This document shows positions 1 to 7,968 of a stretch of DNA of 64,000 bases, one piece after another. Position numbers and translations under genes: made by a program. The notes beneath the pieces are model-generated. The model did not search any database, was not told where the DNA came from, and worked only from the letters and a program-made list of their open reading frames with translations. Origin of the DNA: Bin5 sp965200615 (GTDB lineage Bacteria; Chloroflexota; Anaerolineae; Caldilineales; Caldilineaceae); assembly GCA_965200615.1 (NCBI GenBank), contig OZ241377.1, positions 4,092,001-4,156,000 on the forward strand, in the 5' to 3' direction. How positions within the stretch are numbered: position 1 is the stretch's first letter; each line of letters opens with the position of its first letter.

Positions 1-1
1 G

Positions 2-874
2 GCCATTGCATGGTCCGAGTCGTTGGGAGGTTGGCAGCCGCTCGGTGAGAGCGAAATCTTCGCGATTGAATATTGGGAACTGGAGCAGGCGAAGTTAAAG
101 GGCGTGGGCGCCCCGCCGCCGCTACAAGGCAAAGTGGCGCTCGTTACGGGAGGCGCAAGCGGCATAGGGCGGGCTTGCGTCGAAGCATTCCTCAGTCAGG
201 GGGCGGTCGTTGCCGCTCTCGACATCAGCCCAAATGTAACTGAGCTATTCGACCGGCAGAACGTACTTGGTCTCATTTGCGACGTAACCGACGACGACGG
301 GCTCAAGAAGGCGGTCGAAGAAGTGGTGAGTCGCTGGGGCGGACTGGACGTCGTTATCTGCAACGCCGGCGTTTTCCCGGCCAGCCAGACGCTGGCGGAA
401 ATGGAAGCTGACCATTGGAACAGGAGCATACAGGTAAACCTCACCAGCCAGCACCGGCTACTGCAGGCGTGCGCGCCCTTTCTGGAGTCAGGCTGCGATC
501 CTGCGGTCGTCATTATCGGCTCCAAGAACGCGCCCGCGCCAGGGCCGGGCGCCGGGGCCTACTCGGTTGCAAAGGCAGGTCTTACACAACTGGCTCGTGT
601 CGCAGCCCTGGAACTGGCTGCAAAAGGCATCCGAGTGAACGTCCTGCACCCAAATGCCGTCTTTGACACGGCGCTGTGGACCGAGGAACTGTTGAAAGAA
701 CGCGCTGACAGCTACGGGATCAGCGTGGATGCGTATAAGGCAAGGAATCTGCTCGGCGTTGAGATAACCTCGTCTGATGTGGCCGCAATGGCCTGCGCGG
801 TGGCTGGACCGGTTTTCGCCAAGACGACCGGTGCGCAGATTCCGGTAGACGGGGGCGATGAACGCGTAATCTAG
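2..874 (+). CDS. C-terminal part of a bifunctional aldolase/short-chain dehydrogenase (5' cut by window edge)
   Basis: The frame is open to the first base of the window, so the usual TTG/ATG choices inside it are not real starts and the gene begins upstream. The visible 290 residues begin with a linker (SLGGWQPLGESE, then EYWELEQAKL) of the kind that joins the class II aldolase half to the dehydrogenase half in RhaD-type bifunctional aldolase/SDR proteins. A complete Rossmann SDR follows, with the cofactor motif TGGASGIG, NAG, a catalytic Tyr-x3-Lys (YSVAK) and a C-terminal PVDGG. Proteins of this architecture cleave a deoxy-ketose phosphate and oxidise the released lactaldehyde. The aldolase half is not visible, so that role is inferred from the linker. 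The SDR assignment itself is firm. Confidence 0.8.
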   Translation, partial: AIAWSESLGGWQPLGESEIFAIEYWELEQAKLKGVGAPPPLQGKVALVTGGASGIGRACVEAFLSQGAVVAALDISPNVTELFDRQNVLGLICDVTDDDGLKKAVEEVVSRWGGLDVVICNAGVFPASQTLAEMEADHWNRSIQVNLTSQHRLLQACAPFLESGCDPAVVIIGSKNAPAPGPGAGAYSVAKAGLTQLARVAALELAAKGIRVNVLHPNAVFDTALWTEELLKERADSYGISVDAYKARNLLGVEITSSDVAAMACAVAGPVFAKTTGAQIPVDGGDERVI

Positions 875-882
875 GGTCTTCC

Positions 883-932
883 GGGGGGCTGGCGCCGTGC
901 CTATCTCGTCCTGGGATAGTCCTGGCGCCCCC
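883..932 (+). terminator. GC-rich stem-loop after the SDR gene
   Basis: Nested inverted repeats begin 8 bases after the stop codon: a G-run and GGCGCC (891-896) face GGCGCC and a C-run (924-932), and CTATC (901-905) pairs with GATAG (915-919). There is no T-run behind it, so it could be a Rho-assisted terminator or an mRNA 3' stabiliser rather than a classical intrinsic terminator. Confidence 0.4.
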
Positions 933-1019
933 TTGGGAAGAGTGCAGTTTTGCCCTTAACTGCACAGTGCGCCGATTCAGAGGCAACTCAAGTTGTGGAA
1001 TCCCGCGTGAGAAGGGACT

Positions 1020-1048
1020 TTGCGCTGTATTGTTTGGGTTGGTATACT
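1020..1048 (+). promoter_or_regulatory. Putative sigma70 promoter with extended -10
   Basis: TTGCGC (1020-1025) is followed after 17 bases by TATACT (1043-1048), and TG lies one base before the -10, giving the extended -10 form TGGTATACT. The -35 is weak (3/6), the -10 good (5/6). It would give a leader of about 150 bases before the adaptor gene at 1206. Confidence 0.45.
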
Positions 1049-1205
1049 GTTCAGGTTGCGCTGGCGAGCGAGAGTTGGGCTTGAGGCGCTGGACCTACAA
1101 GGAAGCGGCCGGCGGAACTGAAAGTACGTTCCGGTACTGCTCTCCCCCCACCAAATTTACGATATCAGGCTCCGGAGGATCTGGATTCTTCAGAGGAGGC
1201 CCATT

Positions 1206-2528
1206 ATGTTACGAACAGTGAGTCGAGTCGTGCCCATTCTGCTCCTGATCGTGTTCGTCGCGACAGGTGTTGCTCTCGTTCAAAGCGGGCATCTCACGAC
1301 CGATTTGGCCGCGAATGACTGGCTTGCCTCCGCCACTGGGGCACAGCCGGGCGCGGTTGAGGCCCAGACGAGCATTCCTACATATTTCGGCTCCCTCGAA
1401 GTTACGAAGTCGCGCGCGGTTACGCCGGGCGTGGGTGGGGAGGTCCTGGAAGTGTTCGTCGAGGTGGGCGACCTGGTTGAAGAGGGACAGGATCTGTTCC
1501 GCCTGGATTCGACGCAACTCGACTGGGCCGTTCAGCGTGCGGAGATCGCCCTGGAGCTGGCCCGGATATCGCTCCTTGAGATCAATGAGCAGTCTTTCGA
1601 GGGCGATCTAGCCGTTGCCCAGGCCAATTTGGAGTTGGCAAAAACCAATCTCGCCAAGCTGGATACTGGTGGGGCGACCGAAGACGAATTGGCCGCAACA
1701 CGGGCAAGCGCTACGGCCGCATGGGCGCGATACAATGAGCTTCTTGCAGGCCCGACCGAGGCCCGTCTGCAGCAACTGCGAGCACAAGTTGAGAGAGCGG
1801 AGCTGGCCGTGACGCAGGCGCAGCGGGCCTACAACGAGGTCGCCTGGCGAGGCGACGTCGGTCGCACGCCTCAGGCAGCGAACTTGCAGCGGGTCACAAT
1901 CGACCTGAACGTGGCGCAGGCATCCTACAATGAAGCGACTCAGCCGGCGCGCGTCTCAGAAGTTCAAGCCGCTCTGGCCGCGGCCCACCGGGCGCAGCAC
2001 GCTTTGAACGAACTGGAAGAAGGTGTATCGGAAGTCGATCGGGCTGTAGGGAGAGCAAGGGTCGCGGCAGCAGAGGCGACCGTTTTGAGAATTATGGAGT
2101 TGACGACCAGCCAGAAATCGGCCGAACTGCGGGTAAGCCAGGCGCTCGTCAACCTGGAGGAGTCGCAACAGCGAATGGACAAGGCCATCGTTCGAGCGCC
2201 GCTGACCGGTGTCGTACTTTCACTTAACGCTGTCGAGGGCCAAGTGATCGGCGCCTCATCGCCTGCGGCCGTAATTGGCGATCCTTCTGCGCTGGAGCTG
2301 GTCGTGGGGATACCTCAGGACCAGGTATTGACAATGTCTGTCGGCGATCCTGTGCGCATTACACGGTTCGGGAGCGATGACATCTCGGTTCAATCGACGA
2401 TTTCCAAGATCACTCCAATCAGTTTGCCCGGCAAAGGAAATTCGACATTTCCTGTTACGATACGACTGCCTGAGGATGGCACTGCCCAGTTCAATCCTGG
2501 TATTTTTGTCTCCGCGACTTTTGAATAG
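1206..2528 (+). CDS. HlyD/MacA-type membrane fusion (periplasmic adaptor) protein
   Basis: 440 residues with an N-terminal signal/anchor segment (about residues 7-27). The first half of a lipoyl-like domain (GGEVLEVFVEVGDLVEEG, near 80-97) is followed by a long Ala/Glu/Gln-rich helical hairpin (about 105-320). The second lipoyl half (APLTGVVLSLNAVEGQVIG) and a beta-barrel domain (VGIPQDQVL, VGDPVRIT) complete it. This order is typical of adaptors that couple an inner-membrane ABC or RND pump to export or to a lipid/peptide extrusion pathway. AGGAGG lies 8-9 bases before the ATG. No MacB-like or RND partner is adjacent; the next gene, 69 bases downstream, encodes an SH3-repeat protein and the two probably share a transcript. 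Confidence 0.85.
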   Translation: MLRTVSRVVPILLLIVFVATGVALVQSGHLTTDLAANDWLASATGAQPGAVEAQTSIPTYFGSLEVTKSRAVTPGVGGEVLEVFVEVGDLVEEGQDLFRLDSTQLDWAVQRAEIALELARISLLEINEQSFEGDLAVAQANLELAKTNLAKLDTGGATEDELAATRASATAAWARYNELLAGPTEARLQQLRAQVERAELAVTQAQRAYNEVAWRGDVGRTPQAANLQRVTIDLNVAQASYNEATQPARVSEVQAALAAAHRAQHALNELEEGVSEVDRAVGRARVAAAEATVLRIMELTTSQKSAELRVSQALVNLEESQQRMDKAIVRAPLTGVVLSLNAVEGQVIGASSPAAVIGDPSALELVVGIPQDQVLTMSVGDPVRITRFGSDDISVQSTISKITPISLPGKGNSTFPVTIRLPEDGTAQFNPGIFVSATFE

Positions 2529-2597
2529 TCCAATTGCAATACGTCTTTTGCACCCAAAGGAGAGCGCATTGACGAGCCACACTCGAGTGTTGGAGAT

Positions 2598-3821
2598 ATG
2601 ACAATGATGATTCGACTCGTTTTGGGGTCCGCAGCGCTGTTGTTCCTTGCCATAACGCAGCCTGGTTCGCTTCAAAGCGGACAACCTGGAAACGAGTTAG
2701 CCCAGTCAACACGGATTTCACCCACCGTCCTGGCGGTTGTTCGCAATCAGGGAGCTACGCTTTACGACCGACCGAACGGGGAGTCTCTGCAGGATCTGGT
2801 TGGAGGTTCGCTTGTGACCGCGCGTTTGCGGTCCACCGACCTTCTCTGGGTATTGGTTCAGACCAGGGATCAGTCTGAAGGGTGGGTGGAAGTGCGGACT
2901 CTTCTGGCTGCAGGATTGGGTCGGCTTCCGATTGAAGTGCCGACGGCGACGCCCACCGTGACGCCAACAATTACACTGACTCCAACGCCCTCGCCTTCGC
3001 CGACCCCAACACCGGAGGTGATGGAGGTTACAGAGACGGCAACAAGCGAGCCTACCCCGATGGGCGAGATGACGGCAATGCCAGAGGGTTCAGAAACGCC
3101 GGAGGCGATGGAGGAAACAACGCCTCAGCCAACCGAAGAGGCAATGGCTGAAGCAACGCCTCAGCCAACCGAAGAGGCAATGCCAGAAGCAACGACCGAG
3201 GCGGAAACTCCTGAGCCAACGCCGACGCCTTTCGTGCCGCCAGAAGGGCCAGTTGCCATGTCGCTGGCCAGAATTGGTGGGGCGGTCCTGTGGGATGGCG
3301 AAGACGGGGCCTTTGTCGCACATTTCAAGGCCGGCTCACGCTTGACAGCTGCCTTCCGGACGGACGACAGCGATTGGTTTTACGTGTACCACGACGAAGG
3401 AGCCCACGGCTGGGCCTCCGCCAAGGAACTTCTGGTTGTCAGCGGTCACATATTGACGGTCAAAGAGTTTACGATTCCGCTGGAAGAAATCATTCCGATT
3501 GAGGATGAAGAGACCGACCCGGAAACGGGACCTACCACTCCCACGCCTGACGGCACGACGGAAAAGGTTATTGTCACTGTCAACAGTTTTGGGCAGCGGT
3601 TGAACGTGCGCGTGGGTCCCGGCACCGAGTACGATATAGTGGCCAAGGCGGTCGCCGGTGTAACCTTCAACGGGATTGGACGAACGGAGGAAGGGGACTG
3701 GGTGCAGGTGGCGATCGCCGATCTTCCAAGCGGCTACGGCTGGGTCTTCGCTTTCTACGTTACGACAACTGGGCCCTTTGAGGAGTTGCCCGTCGAAGGC
3801 GAAATGGAGGACAACGGTTGA
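2598..3821 (+). CDS. Secreted SH3-repeat protein with Thr/Pro/Glu-rich linker
   Basis: 407 residues beginning with a signal-peptide-like hydrophobic stretch (IRLVLGSAALLFLAIT). Three bacterial SH3-like modules are visible at about 47-108, 220-283 and 325-395; the third carries the classic LNVRVGPGTEYDIV signature. Modules 1 and 2 are separated by an extended low-complexity linker (about 113-212) rich in PT, TPTPSP and EAMPEAT units, typical of Chloroflexi cell-surface proteins. SH3_3 modules usually bind cell-wall or polysaccharide ligands; no catalytic domain is present. It probably forms a two-gene unit with the adaptor upstream, and a strong intrinsic terminator follows at 3934. Confidence 0.8.
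   Translation: MTMMIRLVLGSAALLFLAITQPGSLQSGQPGNELAQSTRISPTVLAVVRNQGATLYDRPNGESLQDLVGGSLVTARLRSTDLLWVLVQTRDQSEGWVEVRTLLAAGLGRLPIEVPTATPTVTPTITLTPTPSPSPTPTPEVMEVTETATSEPTPMGEMTAMPEGSETPEAMEETTPQPTEEAMAEATPQPTEEAMPEATTEAETPEPTPTPFVPPEGPVAMSLARIGGAVLWDGEDGAFVAHFKAGSRLTAAFRTDDSDWFYVYHDEGAHGWASAKELLVVSGHILTVKEFTIPLEEIIPIEDEETDPETGPTTPTPDGTTEKVIVTVNSFGQRLNVRVGPGTEYDIVAKAVAGVTFNGIGRTEEGDWVQVAIADLPSGYGWVFAFYVTTTGPFEELPVEGEMEDNG
3118..3190 (+). repeat. Tandem 36-bp repeat inside the SH3-protein linker
   Basis: The coding unit for TPQPTEEAM(A/P)EA occurs twice in tandem with a 36-base period; the first 27 bases of the two copies are identical. This suggests recent slippage expansion of the linker. Confidence 0.7.
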
Positions 3822-3933
3822 GTGTAATGGCGTGGGAAAGGTATTCCACTCCTGGACTGACCGGCCCGGTATAGCCGTTTTCCATAGCCGCTCCTCCAGC
3901 GCCTATCAAACTGAAAAAGTGAGATTGTCCAAG

Positions 3934-3977
3934 CGATCCAGCAGGCGGTCTGCCGCCTATAGGATCGTTTTTTGTTT
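3934..3977 (+). terminator. Strong intrinsic terminator after the SH3-protein gene
   Basis: CGATCC (3934-3939) pairs with GGATCG (3962-3967). Inside it, AGGCGG (3943-3948) pairs with CCGCCT (3953-3958) around a TCTG loop, with small 3-base internal loops between the two stems. Six T residues follow immediately (3968-3973), then GTTT. This is a textbook Rho-independent structure ending the adaptor/SH3 unit. Confidence 0.85.
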
Positions 3978-4132
3978 CCAAAGGGGGCAGCGCGAACTGC
4001 AGTGGTCAGTGGCTTGAGACGGGAGGTGGGGGAAAACAATTCCGGGGCGGTGTCGTCGGATACCACTTTCAAGGTTCTCTCTGTTGAGCCGTTGAATGGA
4101 ATGGGGGCCTGCACGCGGGATTCAGTATCTGA

Positions 4133-4161
4133 TTGACAGAGTCGATCTGCTCTAGTATATT
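4133..4161 (+). promoter_or_regulatory. Near-consensus sigma70 promoter for the GH4 gene
   Basis: A perfect -35 TTGACA (4133-4138), a 17-base spacer and TATATT (4156-4161, 5/6 match). Transcription would start near 4168, leaving a leader of about 95 bases. That leader contains a 6-bp inverted repeat, CGTTGG (4194-4199) with CCAACG (4211-4216), which could be an operator or leader hairpin. Confidence 0.75.
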
Positions 4162-4261
4162 GGAAATCACTTCACTGGGACTCTAATACACGCCGTTGGC
4201 ATTGAGCTGACCAACGAACTGTTTTGCCTGTAGTGGTTCACTTAATACAGGAGCTTGCGCA

Positions 4262-5749
4262 ATGGGAACCGCTGTAAAGATCGGTGTGATTGGCGCCGGG
4301 AGCGCGACATTCTCCCTGGGGCTGGTGAAAGACCTGTGCCTTACCGAAAGCCTGAGCGGCAGCCATGTGACTTTTATGGACGTTGACTCGGAACGGCTGC
4401 AGATGATCCACAAGCTGGCCGAACGCTATGCCGACGAACTTGGGGCGAATATCACATTTGACCAGACTTCAGACAGGCGCGATACGATGCAGGACGCCGA
4501 CTTTGTTATCAATACCGCCTCGGTTGTGACGTACGGTTCGGGCCTGGAAACGCGCGAACTCATCCAGGAATTCGGCTACGACTGGGACGGGCCCGGGTCG
4601 CTGGAATACTCCTTCTACAATACTTCCTTCATTTTAGACGTGGCTCGAGAGATTGAGGAGGTCTGCCCGGACGCGTGGTTGATCCAGTCAGGCAACCCGG
4701 TCTACGACGGCTGCACGGTTATCGGCCGCGAGACCGACGTCAAGGTCTGTGGATTGTGCCATGGCTATTACGGTTACAGAGACATCTGTAACATGCTGGG
4801 CCTCGACCATACCAAGGTGAAGTGGCAGGCTCCGGGTCTGAACCACAACATCTGGCTGACGCAGTTTGAATATGAGGGCGAGGACGCGTATCCGCTGATC
4901 GACGAATGGATTCAGAGTAAGGGAGAAGAGTATTGGGCGGAAACGGCGGCCAGCCGTCCGATGCCGCCGGGCAAATCGGGCTGGTCGGGTGAGTTAACGC
5001 GGGCATGGGAGATCGATCTGTCACGTGCAGCCGTGCACATGTACAGACTTTACGGACTGATGCCGTTGGGTGACACGGTGTGGATGAAGTACATAGGCTG
5101 GTGGTACCACAAGGACTTTGAGGCCAAGAGGTTCTGGTTCGGTGAGCCTTGGGGCGGCCAGAGGTCGCACCTGTCCTGGCCGATGTATGTGGACAACCAG
5201 GATCGGAGAGTTGAACAGATCGCCCGCCTAGCCCAGGATCCTTCTGCAAGCCTGGTGGAAAACCTGGGCAAGAATATAACGATCGAGCAGCAGGCGCCCA
5301 TCATCGACGCGTTGGTCAATGACAATGAGGGGCAGTTCCAGGTAAATGTGCCCAATCGCGGCGCGCTGCCAGGTGTGCCTGATGACATTGCTGTAGAGAT
5401 TCCCGCAGTGGTGAACAAGGACGGGATCCACCGAATCCAGGTTGAACCGCTCCCGCGGAAGATCATGCTGACACAGATCTTGCCCATGGTCCTCTCCCTC
5501 GAGCGCACACTGCTGGCGATCGAGACGGGGGACCGGTCGTTGCTGTTGTGGGAGCTGCTGGACGATAACGATACGCGCTCCTATGTCCAGGCTGAAGAGA
5601 CGCTGGAGGCGATTCTGGGACAGCGGTACAACCGGGAGATGGACGAATACTTCCGGTGGCCTTCGAATTGGGAGGCCAACGGCATCAGCAGGACGCGTGT
5701 GCGGGATGATCCCGTTCTCCGGGCTGAGGAGGTAGTGGCGGCAGATTGA
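4262..5749 (+). CDS. Glycoside hydrolase family 4 protein (NAD- and metal-dependent alpha-glycosidase type)
   Basis: 495 residues. The N-terminal Rossmann signature GVIGAGSATFSLGLVKDL (about 5-22) and DVDSERL are those of family GH4. Further GH4 landmarks are GNPV, CHG (Cys166-His167, metal ligand and catalytic region) and LNHNIWL (about 193-199). Family members bind NAD and Mn and cleave alpha-galactosides, alpha-glucosides or hexuronides by oxidation at C3 followed by elimination. The exact substrate cannot be read here; the neighbouring enolase-superfamily dehydratase makes a uronide or sugar acid attractive. Start ATG has AGGAG about 9 bases upstream. It sits directly behind a strong promoter. 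Confidence 0.85.
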   Translation: MGTAVKIGVIGAGSATFSLGLVKDLCLTESLSGSHVTFMDVDSERLQMIHKLAERYADELGANITFDQTSDRRDTMQDADFVINTASVVTYGSGLETRELIQEFGYDWDGPGSLEYSFYNTSFILDVAREIEEVCPDAWLIQSGNPVYDGCTVIGRETDVKVCGLCHGYYGYRDICNMLGLDHTKVKWQAPGLNHNIWLTQFEYEGEDAYPLIDEWIQSKGEEYWAETAASRPMPPGKSGWSGELTRAWEIDLSRAAVHMYRLYGLMPLGDTVWMKYIGWWYHKDFEAKRFWFGEPWGGQRSHLSWPMYVDNQDRRVEQIARLAQDPSASLVENLGKNITIEQQAPIIDALVNDNEGQFQVNVPNRGALPGVPDDIAVEIPAVVNKDGIHRIQVEPLPRKIMLTQILPMVLSLERTLLAIETGDRSLLLWELLDDNDTRSYVQAEETLEAILGQRYNREMDEYFRWPSNWEANGISRTRVRDDPVLRAEEVVAAD

Positions 5750-5814
5750 ACAGGAACGCAGGAATCGGACGAAAACTCCCTGGCGACTAATTGTATCGGC
5801 GTCAAGACATTTCG

Positions 5815-5858
5815 GGGGACAGCTCTTTGAATCGGTAGAGCGTCCCCTTTATTCTATT
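5815..5858 (+). terminator. Probable intrinsic terminator between GH4 and dehydratase genes
   Basis: GGGGAC (5815-5820) and GCTCT (5822-5826) pair with AGAGC (5837-5841) and GTCCCC (5842-5847), leaving one bulged A and a 10-base loop. TTTATTCTATT follows. The stem is strong and the T-tract imperfect, so it may attenuate rather than fully end transcription. Confidence 0.6.
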
Positions 5859-5921
5859 GACATACCAAAGTCTTTCGGAGCGACTCATCAGTAGCGGCAA
5901 AGCATAAAGCGAGGCAAAAGA

Positions 5922-7046
5922 ATGAAAGTCGTCGACGTAGAAACCATCGTAGTCAGGAACGTGCCGCCCTTTCGGGGCGGAAGTATGTGGCTGTTCGTTC
6001 AGCTCAGGACTGATGAGGGCATCATCGGCCTGGGCGAGCGGCCTTCGGGAAATGCGACGAATCTGGACGCGCAGGTCAGGCTTATCGAAGATCTGGGTGA
6101 GCAGTTTGTCGTTGGCGCCAACCCTTTTGACATCGAAAAACTGTGGCAGACAATCTTCGCCTCGCGTCACGATTATCGCCATCCCGGACTGGACATGACG
6201 CCGGCGCTGAGCGCGATCGAAATGGCCTGCTGGGACATCGTTGGCAAGGCGACGGGTCAGCCAATCTATAATCTGCTGGGGGGGCGCTGCCACGAGAAGC
6301 TGCGCGCGTACGCATATATGCCGTCCGAAGGCATCTGGGAGAACCCGGAAAAGGCCGGGGAGGTCGCCGTCAAGCTGGTGGAAGAGGGAAATACGGCATG
6401 CAAGTTCGATCCCTTTCAGCCAATTTTTCCGAATCCCAGCGATTACTCGTTGAAGACGATCCGGCATGTTGCCAAGATCTTTCAGTGCATCCGAGACGCG
6501 GTGGGCGACGACCTGGAGATTGGCATCGGTACGCACGGACAGTTCAGCACTGCCGGCGCGATCCGCGTAGCCAAGATCCTGGAGGAGTTCGACCCGTTCT
6601 GGTTCGAGGAACCTGTACCGCCTGAAAACATTGACGAGATGGCACGCGTTGCAGCGCATACGAGCATCCCCATCGCCACCGGCGAGCGGCTGGTATCGAA
6701 GTTCGAGTTTGCTCAGCTACTGGAGAAGCAGGCGGCGCAGATTATTCAACTGGACGTAGGGCAGTGCGGCGGCATTCTGGAATCGAAGAAGATCGCCGGG
6801 ATCGCGGAAGCGCATTACGCCATGATTGCCCCCCATATGTACTGTGGACCTGTGGCGGCCGCGGCGGCGGTGCAGTTGGATACCTGTTCGCCCAACCTGT
6901 TGATCCAGGAGTACAACGGAGGCCCACTCCACCAGGAGATATTCAAGGAGCCGATTCGATTTGAGAATGGCTATATAATTCCGCCTAGTGGACCCGGTTT
7001 GGGGGTGGAGTTGGACGAGGCGGTTGTCCAGAGGCAGGCATTGTAG
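5922..7046 (+). CDS. Mandelate racemase/muconate lactonizing enzyme family (enolase superfamily) sugar-acid dehydratase-like
   Basis: 374 residues with the two-domain enolase-superfamily layout: an N-terminal capping domain (VDVETIVVR to about residue 120) and a TIM barrel. Barrel landmarks are WFEEPVPPEN (near 227), IATGERL (near 255), QLDVGQCGG (near 280) and APHMY (near 304, the general base/His region). This pattern fits galactonate/mannonate-type acid-sugar dehydratases, which remove water to give 2-keto-3-deoxy acids. The third metal/acid strand reads EIGIGTHGQF rather than the common D-x-H-G form, so substrate specificity is open. The next SDR begins 27 bases after its stop, pointing to co-transcription. 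Confidence 0.85.
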   Translation: MKVVDVETIVVRNVPPFRGGSMWLFVQLRTDEGIIGLGERPSGNATNLDAQVRLIEDLGEQFVVGANPFDIEKLWQTIFASRHDYRHPGLDMTPALSAIEMACWDIVGKATGQPIYNLLGGRCHEKLRAYAYMPSEGIWENPEKAGEVAVKLVEEGNTACKFDPFQPIFPNPSDYSLKTIRHVAKIFQCIRDAVGDDLEIGIGTHGQFSTAGAIRVAKILEEFDPFWFEEPVPPENIDEMARVAAHTSIPIATGERLVSKFEFAQLLEKQAAQIIQLDVGQCGGILESKKIAGIAEAHYAMIAPHMYCGPVAAAAAVQLDTCSPNLLIQEYNGGPLHQEIFKEPIRFENGYIIPPSGPGLGVELDEAVVQRQAL

Positions 7047-7073
7047 TTGAGGGGACAAAGGGGAAAGCCATTC

Positions 7074-7904
7074 ATGGGTAGATTGGACGGAAAGGTGGCC
7101 CTGATCACTGGCGCGGGGCGGGGGCACGGAGAGGCGGTTGCGATACGATTTGCTGAGGAGGGAGCCGCGGTTGCGGTCTGCGACATTCTTCCCGTGGACG
7201 ATCTGGACGGGACTGTTGGCGAACGGATCCGGTCGGCCGGCGCGGAGGCGCTCTGCTCCCAAACAGATGTCTCGAAGGAGAAGCCGGTCCGTAAACTGGT
7301 ACAGCAGACCATTGACCGTTTCGGTACGATCGACATATTGGTCAACGTGGTGGGCATAGCCGGCCCCACCAAGGATGTGTGGCAGATGAGCCTGGAGGAG
7401 TGGCAGGAAACGCTGGCGGTCAATCTCGATTCGGCGTTTCTCGGCTGCAAGTACGCTCTGCCTGAGATGATCCGCAAACGGTACGGTCGCGTCATCAACT
7501 TCAGTTCAGGGACGGGAAAGCAGCCTCTTTCGCATCGAACGCCCTACGCCACTTCGAAAATGGGAATCCTTGGATTTACGCGCACATTGGCCGCCGACGT
7601 GGGGCGGTACAACATCACGGTCAACGCCATCTGCCCCGGTTCGCACGAGGAGCGCGGCGTCGAGTTGGAACGGGCGCGCGCTGAATACAGAGGGGAACCA
7701 TTTGACGAAGAGGCAGTCCGGAAACGGTACAGGGAACCTCGACCGAACGCCGTCCTGGCCGGACGCTGGTGCGGGGACGAAGGCTTTGTTGAGAAGGGCG
7801 CCGGTTCAGAGGACGCGGCAGCGATTGCAGTCTTTCTCGCTTCGGATGATGCGGCAAGCATGACAGGTCAGGACATCAACTCAGGAGGATGGGTAATGTG
7901 GTGA
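7074..7904 (+). CDS. SDR family NAD(P)-dependent oxidoreductase
   Basis: 276 residues from the ATG at 7074; a TTG at 7047 is in frame but would only add a low-complexity basic stretch. Classical SDR motifs are TGAGRGHG, DILVNVVG (in place of the usual NNAG), NFSSGTGK with the catalytic Ser, YATSK (catalytic Tyr/Lys) and a C-terminal GQDINSGG. After NAICPG there is an insert of about 40 charged residues before GSEDAAAIAVFLASDDA, as seen in SDRs related to carveol/2,3-dihydroxy-cyclohexane-type dehydrogenases. The position directly behind the dehydratase suggests oxidation of a sugar acid or its keto product. Confidence 0.85.
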   Translation: MGRLDGKVALITGAGRGHGEAVAIRFAEEGAAVAVCDILPVDDLDGTVGERIRSAGAEALCSQTDVSKEKPVRKLVQQTIDRFGTIDILVNVVGIAGPTKDVWQMSLEEWQETLAVNLDSAFLGCKYALPEMIRKRYGRVINFSSGTGKQPLSHRTPYATSKMGILGFTRTLAADVGRYNITVNAICPGSHEERGVELERARAEYRGEPFDEEAVRKRYREPRPNAVLAGRWCGDEGFVEKGAGSEDAAAIAVFLASDDAASMTGQDINSGGWVMW

Positions 7905-7968
7905 GGACAGTGAGCCTGTGCTTTCCTCGCCTGCCCAGTGTGATGCAACAGGATGAGAAGCCAAGATC

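Larger units (their letters stand above)
875..1205. other. Intergenic region with stem-loop and promoter, no gene
   Basis: A 331-base gap between the SDR and the membrane-fusion gene. It holds an imperfect GC-rich stem-loop just after the SDR stop and an extended -10 promoter near 1040. An 84-codon open frame runs through it but has no recognisable domain and a composition unlike a protein, so it is not called. Confidence 0.6.
3822..4261. other. Intergenic region with terminator and promoter, no gene
   Basis: 440 bases separating two transcription units. The first part holds a strong intrinsic terminator (3934-3977), the last part a near-consensus promoter (4133-4161) and a leader hairpin (4194-4216). 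No open frame of convincing composition was seen between them. Confidence 0.7.

Noticed and set aside
967..1221. 84-codon open frame before the adaptor gene
   Set aside because: No ribosome site, biased composition and overlap with the promoter and the next gene's start; judged non-coding.
5857..5885. Perfect TTGACA after the GH4 terminator as a promoter for the dehydratase gene
   Set aside because: No acceptable -10 hexamer is found 16-18 bases downstream (GCGACT at 17), so the promoter could not be supported.
5802..6659. Long minus-strand frame opposite the enolase-superfamily gene
   Set aside because: It lies fully antisense to a clear dehydratase with catalytic motifs and has no domain of its own.
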